A DNA stretch of 8,369 nucleotides from Chloroflexota bacterium (GTDB lineage: Bacteria; Chloroflexota; Dehalococcoidia; Plut-88900): contig JACZVB010000045.1 in assembly GCA_022572865.1 (NCBI GenBank), positions 1 through 8,369 on the forward strand, read 5' to 3'. The notes beneath the pieces were generated by a model that saw only the letters and a list, made by a program, of their open reading frames with translations, was not told the origin of the DNA and made no database searches. Each line of letters opens with the position of its first letter. Within the stretch, counting starts at the first letter, position 1. Made by a program: the position numbers and the translations under genes. Positions 7,305 through 8,369 of this stretch are shown here, in pieces.

Positions 7305-7774
7305 TATCCTTGGTGGCCGTTGGCCTCTCTTATCAGGTTGACAGCCCGGTCCGGCGAAAGTCTTCCGTAGATCTTGTCATCTATGAGCATCACGGGCCCG
7401 TGGGCGCATGCGGCGGCGCAGGAGGACCGCTTCCAGGAGAACCTGGAATCGGAGGTGGTGCCCTCCTCTTCCAGCTGGAGCTCTTCCTTCACCGCCTGAA
7501 TGATATCCGACGCGCCCTGAAGGTGGCAGGAGGAACCCCAGCATATCTCGATGGTGTGCTCCCCAGGCGGGGAGAAGCGGAAGTGGGTGTAGAAGGTGGC
7601 CACTCCATAGGCCTCGTTGACCGAGGCGCCGGTGAAGTCGGCGATCGCGGATATGGACTCAGGAGGCAGGTAGCCCAGCTCCTCCTGGACCTGGATGAGG
7701 GAAGAGAGGACCGTCACCTCTTCCTTGACCTGTTGGTTCAGGGCTTTGTTGATTCTGTCTTTTACTGAGGCCAA
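7304..7774 (-). CDS. nuoE: NuoE-like thioredoxin-fold 2Fe-2S subunit
   Basis: A 156-residue protein of the NuoE/HydC family (complex I 24-kDa subunit), carrying one 2Fe-2S cluster next to the NuoF flavin. The N-terminal helical part has the family signature Q-x-E-L-GYLP (28-37) and the VATFYTHF segment (58-65). The cluster ligands are C78 and C83 (C-x4-C in CWGSSC) and C119 and C123 (C-x3-C), so the full set is present. Length is normal. The start codon is TTG without a clear Shine-Dalgarno. An in-frame stop 30 bases upstream, with no ATG or GTG between, leaves TTG as the only start preserving the N-terminal helix. An internal GTG at 7717 preceded by AAGGAAGAG is an alternative that would remove 19 residues. 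It is first in the operon behind a good promoter. Confidence 0.93.
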   Translation of the reverse strand: MASVKDRINKALNQQVKEEVTVLSSLIQVQEELGYLPPESISAIADFTGASVNEAYGVATFYTHFRFSPPGEHTIEICWGSSCHLQGASDIIQAVKEELQLEEEGTTSDSRFSWKRSSCAAACAHGPVMLIDDKIYGRLSPDRAVNLIREANGHQG

Positions 7775-7797
7775 GAGCGTTAAGTGCAGTCGTGATT

Positions 7798-7808
7798 TTA
7801 GTAACTAA
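7798..7808. promoter_or_regulatory. TTAGT-A-ACTAA inverted repeat after the operon promoter, possible operator
   Basis: A perfect 5-1-5 inverted repeat in an AT-rich patch, about 8 to 18 bases downstream of the start site predicted from the -10. A repressor bound here would block transcription of the NADH module. A second inverted repeat, GGCAT-ATT-ATGCC (7817-7829), overlaps the -10. No known operator is matched with confidence, and short palindromes can arise by chance. Confidence 0.3.
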
Positions 7809-7821
7809 GGGCTCGGGGCAT

Positions 7822-7850
7822 ATTATGCCTTAGGGCAGGCCTCGATTCAA
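7822..7850 (-). promoter_or_regulatory. Sigma70-like promoter of the nuoE-nuoF-molybdopterin subunit operon
   Basis: On the minus strand the -35 is TTGAAT (7845-7850; four of six consensus bases, including the TTGA core) and the -10 is CATAAT (7822-7827; five of six), separated by exactly 17 bases. The predicted start near 7815 gives a leader of about 41 bases to the nuoE TTG. This is the best promoter in the window and sits where the operon needs one. Confidence 0.6.
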
Positions 7851-7860
7851 GCGCCCCGAT

Positions 7861-7887
7861 GGTTACCAGGGGTCTTTGCCTGGAACC
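7861..7887 (-). terminator. Imperfect hairpin between the sulfur-gene region and the operon promoter
   Basis: On the minus strand GGTTCCAGG and CCTGGTAACC pair as a 9-bp stem with one bulged base and an 8-base loop. It starts two bases past the stop of the remnant (7889-7891) and ends about ten bases before the -35. The position suits a terminator insulating the upstream genes, but no T-run follows (ATCGGGGC), so it could equally be a regulatory structure. Confidence 0.35.
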
Positions 7888-7888
7888 C

Positions 7889-8031
7889 TCATCCAGAAGA
7901 TTGTTCGGCCCGCTCCTTTAATGCCTGATTCATCTCCTGAATACCGAGGTGTGCCTTCGCCGCGAGTCCCGGGAGGCGATGAGGTAAGATGAACACCCGA
8001 GGTCGTCGTGAAGGAACTGCTTGAAATACAT
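7889..8031 (-). pseudogene. Remnant starting like an MBL-fold metallo-hydrolase
   Basis: An ATG at 8031 preceded by AAGGAG opens a 33-codon frame ending at TGA 7930-7932. Its first residues, MYFKQFLHDDLGCSSYLI, resemble the N terminus of MBL-fold (persulfide-dioxygenase-like or rhodanese-linked) hydrolases, which often neighbour YeeE/YedE genes. The family's next element (a VVDP strand and then HxHxDH) does not follow in any frame. A different frame then reads plausible protein, LGIQEMNQALKERAEQSSG, to a TGA at 7889-7891; I do not recognise it. This looks like a gene broken by internal deletion and frameshift, possibly two fused fragments. It lies 49 bases after the YeeE/YedE-like stop. The alternative is a genuine 33-residue peptide or a chance match. 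Confidence 0.45.
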
Positions 8032-8080
8032 GCCCTCTTCTCTCCTTCCCTATCCCCGTTTACTTCCCAGAAGCTATAGA

Positions 8081-8369
8081 TCACGAATTCGCTGCGGGAC
8101 GAGCCGGATGGAGAGTTGCATCCCTTTGCAGAAGGATGCGTCGTGCCACCGCATTTCGCAGAAAGATCCCCATACCCAGACCCGCCATTACGATTATAGC
8201 CAGCATGCCACCACCGACTGCCATACCAAGGGCTGGGCCGGGACAGGTGCCTGCAATGGCCCAACCCGCCCCGAACAAAGCTCCCCCGTAAAGGTGTTTT
8301 CGTTCGACCTTGACACGGTTAAGTTGCAGTTCACCTCCTAGGGGCGTCTTCCAACTACGCCGCCGAAGC
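8081..8369 (-). CDS. YeeE/YedE-type (DUF6691-like) sulfur-transport membrane protein, C-terminal part
   Basis: The frame is open to the window edge, so only the last 95 residues or so are visible and the start lies outside. The segment LYGGALFGAGWAIAGTCPGP carries the hallmark G-x-GW-x-hAGxCPGPA of the YeeE/YedE family, whose conserved cysteine helps pass thiosulfate or related sulfur species across the membrane. Two hydrophobic segments follow (around the CPGPALGMAVGG turn and MLAIIVMAGLGMGIFL), ending in a basic, probably cytoplasmic tail. A preceding stretch (WKTPLGGELQLN) fits the loop before the second signature in DUF6691 proteins. The leucine that opens the signature is encoded by TTG at 8278; it is an internal residue, not a start. 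The MBL-like remnant behind it supports a sulfur-metabolism context. Confidence 0.8.
   Translation of the reverse strand, partial: LRRRSWKTPLGGELQLNRVKVERKHLYGGALFGAGWAIAGTCPGPALGMAVGGGMLAIIVMAGLGMGIFLRNAVARRILLQRDATLHPARPAANS

Larger units (their letters stand above)
7775..8080 (-). other. 306-base gap between the sulfur-transport gene and the NADH-module operon
   Basis: No intact gene lies here. From right to left it holds a remnant starting like an MBL-fold hydrolase (7889-8031), an imperfect hairpin (7861-7887), the operon promoter (7822-7850) and a short inverted repeat (7798-7808). Each is listed separately. Confidence 0.6.

Noticed and set aside
7863..8264. 133-codon minus-strand frame across the gap and the YeeE/YedE-like gene
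   Set aside because: It overlaps the YeeE/YedE coding frame out of phase, and its sequence (rich in G, S, R, W) has no recognisable domain.

Overview
The window is GC-rich bacterial DNA in which every recognisable gene is on the minus strand. Gene content and sequence style suggest a Chloroflexota (Dehalococcoidia-like) bacterium, probably an anaerobe or facultative anaerobe. That assignment is inference from protein flavour only; no rRNA or other taxonomic marker is present.

Layout in the direction of transcription (high to low coordinates). At the right edge is the 3' end of a YeeE/YedE-type (DUF6691-like) sulfur-transport membrane protein (8081-8369, cut by the window). It is followed by the degraded start of what looks like an MBL-fold metallo-hydrolase (about 7889-8031). 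After an imperfect hairpin (7861-7887) comes a well-formed sigma70-like promoter (-35 at 7845-7850, 17-bp spacer, -10 at 7822-7827) with small inverted repeats at and just after the -10. This promoter should drive a three-gene operon. The first gene is a NuoE-like 2Fe-2S subunit (7304-7774, TTG start). The second is a NuoF-like NADH/FMN subunit (5616-7304, overlapping the first by one base). The third is a 907-residue NuoG/formate-dehydrogenase-like molybdopterin iron-sulfur subunit (2876-5599, GTG start 16 bases after the nuoF stop). Together they form an electron-transfer module: NADH is handled at FMN in NuoF, and electrons pass through NuoE/NuoF clusters and a chain of Fe-S clusters in the large subunit.

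After a 117-base gap with a possible promoter comes mutS (173-2758, GTG start, strong Shine-Dalgarno), a complete mismatch-recognition ATPase with a C-terminal beta-clamp motif. The last 172 bases hold three perfect stem-loops in a row, including a 24-bp perfect palindrome, and no gene.

The point most worth a second look is the large molybdopterin subunit. It keeps the cysteine at the formate dehydrogenase Sec/Cys position and the arginine of the NPLR motif. It has lost the histidine after that Cys (Pro here), the GQ after that Arg, the usual GENP motif and the C-terminal TGTMTRR-type motif. It also carries an extra CxxC-x5-C cysteine group. It may therefore not be a formate dehydrogenase, and may be an intermediate between FdhA and NuoG.
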